Shown here piece by piece: positions 63,203 to 64,000 of a DNA stretch of 64,000 bases. The DNA is from Micromussa lordhowensis (Eukaryota; Cnidaria; Anthozoa; Scleractinia; Lobophylliidae). Each line of letters begins with the position of its first letter. Within the stretch, counting starts at the first letter, position 1. The notes beneath the pieces are model-generated. The model was not told the DNA's origin and did no database searches. It was given only the letters and a program-made list of their open reading frames with translations. The stretch covers positions 973,103 to 1,037,102 of the forward strand of contig OZ026607.1 of the NCBI GenBank assembly GCA_964020085.1, read 5' to 3'. Position numbers and translations under genes: made by a program.

Positions 63203-63637
63203 TTATTTCTTGGAACAAGAGCAACTTTGAACTAGGACAGAAATGGCGGAAACGAAGGACACTTTCCTGTTTTTGGGTCCCTCCACACTCAGGTCAAAAT
63301 GTTGGCAGATGTCTTCCAACTCCTTGATTTTAAACTTGGAATGAAGTTTTCCTCTTCTGTGTAAGCTACACAAGTCCTCCCCTCTGTATTGCAATGGACG
63401 GCAAAGATTTATTTCTTGATACACCGACTGTCTCATTAGTGCCAACCCTTCCTCTCTTTCCCATTCTTCTTCTTCGCCATCTGTTTGATCCTCTTCAGTT
63501 CGTTCTACGGCGGTAGCTGACGGCTTCTTCCTTTGTTTTGCCGCAAGCCTCGAAAAGAAGCCGCTTATCTGCTTTGCTGTCCGCCATTCTGATTGCTGAA
63601 ACATGGCCTTTCCGGATCTGTCTTTTGCTAATCGCAT
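63203..63637 (-). CDS. Uncharacterised ORF with possible SAP-like C-terminus
   Basis: 144 residues. The N-terminus has AKQISGFFSRLAAKQRKK, the middle is acidic (EEDQTDGEEEEWEREEG), and the end FKIKELEDICQHFDLSVEGP..KVSFVSAISVLV has the helix-loop-helix rhythm of SAP/LEM-like modules, followed by SCSCSKK. An inner ATG at 63601 (MFQQSEW) is an equally good start. It looks like a real last exon, perhaps of a transposon-derived or nuclear protein, but I cannot name it. Confidence 0.45.
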   Translation of the reverse strand: MRLAKDRSGKAMFQQSEWRTAKQISGFFSRLAAKQRKKPSATAVERTEEDQTDGEEEEWEREEGLALMRQSVYQEINLCRPLQYRGEDLCSLHRRGKLHSKFKIKELEDICQHFDLSVEGPKNRKVSFVSAISVLVQSCSCSKK

Positions 63638-64000
63638 CTCACGTGAGACCTACCCAAGAGGGAATATATGGTTGCATTGTCGTGAACGTAATTTTTAATC
63701 TCTATTATTGCATTAAAGGATGATATCTAGTTTTGACTGATTTAAAATAATCTTCGTGATTAAAATGCGCTAGTGGTTAGAGAATGTTAAAAGTGTTATT
63801 TACATGATTAAGTTAATTACATTTAATTATTAAACCTGGCTGAATAAAATATTATAACGTAAGTCCGCTAACTTCTTTTTTATAAGACCGGTTCCAGTCA
63901 GAAAGAAAAAAAAACATTACTTGCCTAACAACCCCTTAATCATGTCATATATGCCTGACCGGACGATAAAGACCAAAAAAGGCTTATGCAAATGCATAAC
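63638..64000. other. Non-coding right flank
   Basis: AT-rich sequence without recognisable features. Confidence 0.5.

Overview
This window is nuclear DNA from an animal, most likely an anthozoan cnidarian such as a reef coral. The base composition is AT-rich. Genes are split by many GT-AG introns whose reading phases agree. There is a clear GPATCH2 orthologue, an intronless class A GPCR, a relic TPR-CHAT gene of the type expanded in corals, and a dense load of short foldback (MITE-like) elements, tRNA-headed SINEs and ATT microsatellites. The species cannot be named from the sequence alone.

Layout. 869-1741 (-): single-exon rhodopsin-like GPCR. 1935-2778: stacked MITEs. 5238-25310 (-): one large gene that I assembled by hand from 27 phase-consistent exons (4,392 nt CDS, about 1,463 aa). 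It reads signal peptide, two CUB domains, one Ig domain, about 16 leucine-rich repeats, two GCC2/GCC3-type cysteine-rich modules, an 8-9 helix membrane domain and a short tail. 28418-31297 (-): TPR-CHAT pseudogene with frameshifts, stops and a small insertion. 33502-42825 (-): GPATCH2, 7 exons, 514 aa, with a Ty3/Gypsy-type LTR retrotransposon (35961-40262, +) in intron 3. 42826-43076: short head-to-head interval with a signal-peptide exon on the + strand. 44676-55843 (+): 13-exon gene, 819 aa, with an N-terminal myristoylation/palmitoylation motif, a coiled coil and a mirror-image domain order: Tudor-like (DUF4537-like), TIR, TIR, Tudor-like. 58152-58553 (+): first coding exon of a mitochondrial 3-hydroxyisobutyrate-dehydrogenase-like enzyme. 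58893-59751: a mobile element carrying convergent fragments of a ZAD zinc finger and a RecQ-like helicase. 63203-63637 (-): unidentified ORF with a possible SAP-like end.

The best candidates for undescribed biology are the 27-exon mosaic receptor and the Tudor-TIR-TIR-Tudor protein. Both look like innate recognition or signalling components (extracellular LRR/Ig/CUB sensor; membrane-anchored TIR adaptor or NADase-like protein). A decayed CHAT-protease-like gene lies between them. That they work together is only inference. All exon boundaries come from reading splice sites and phases by eye; no alignment, HMM or transcript evidence was available.
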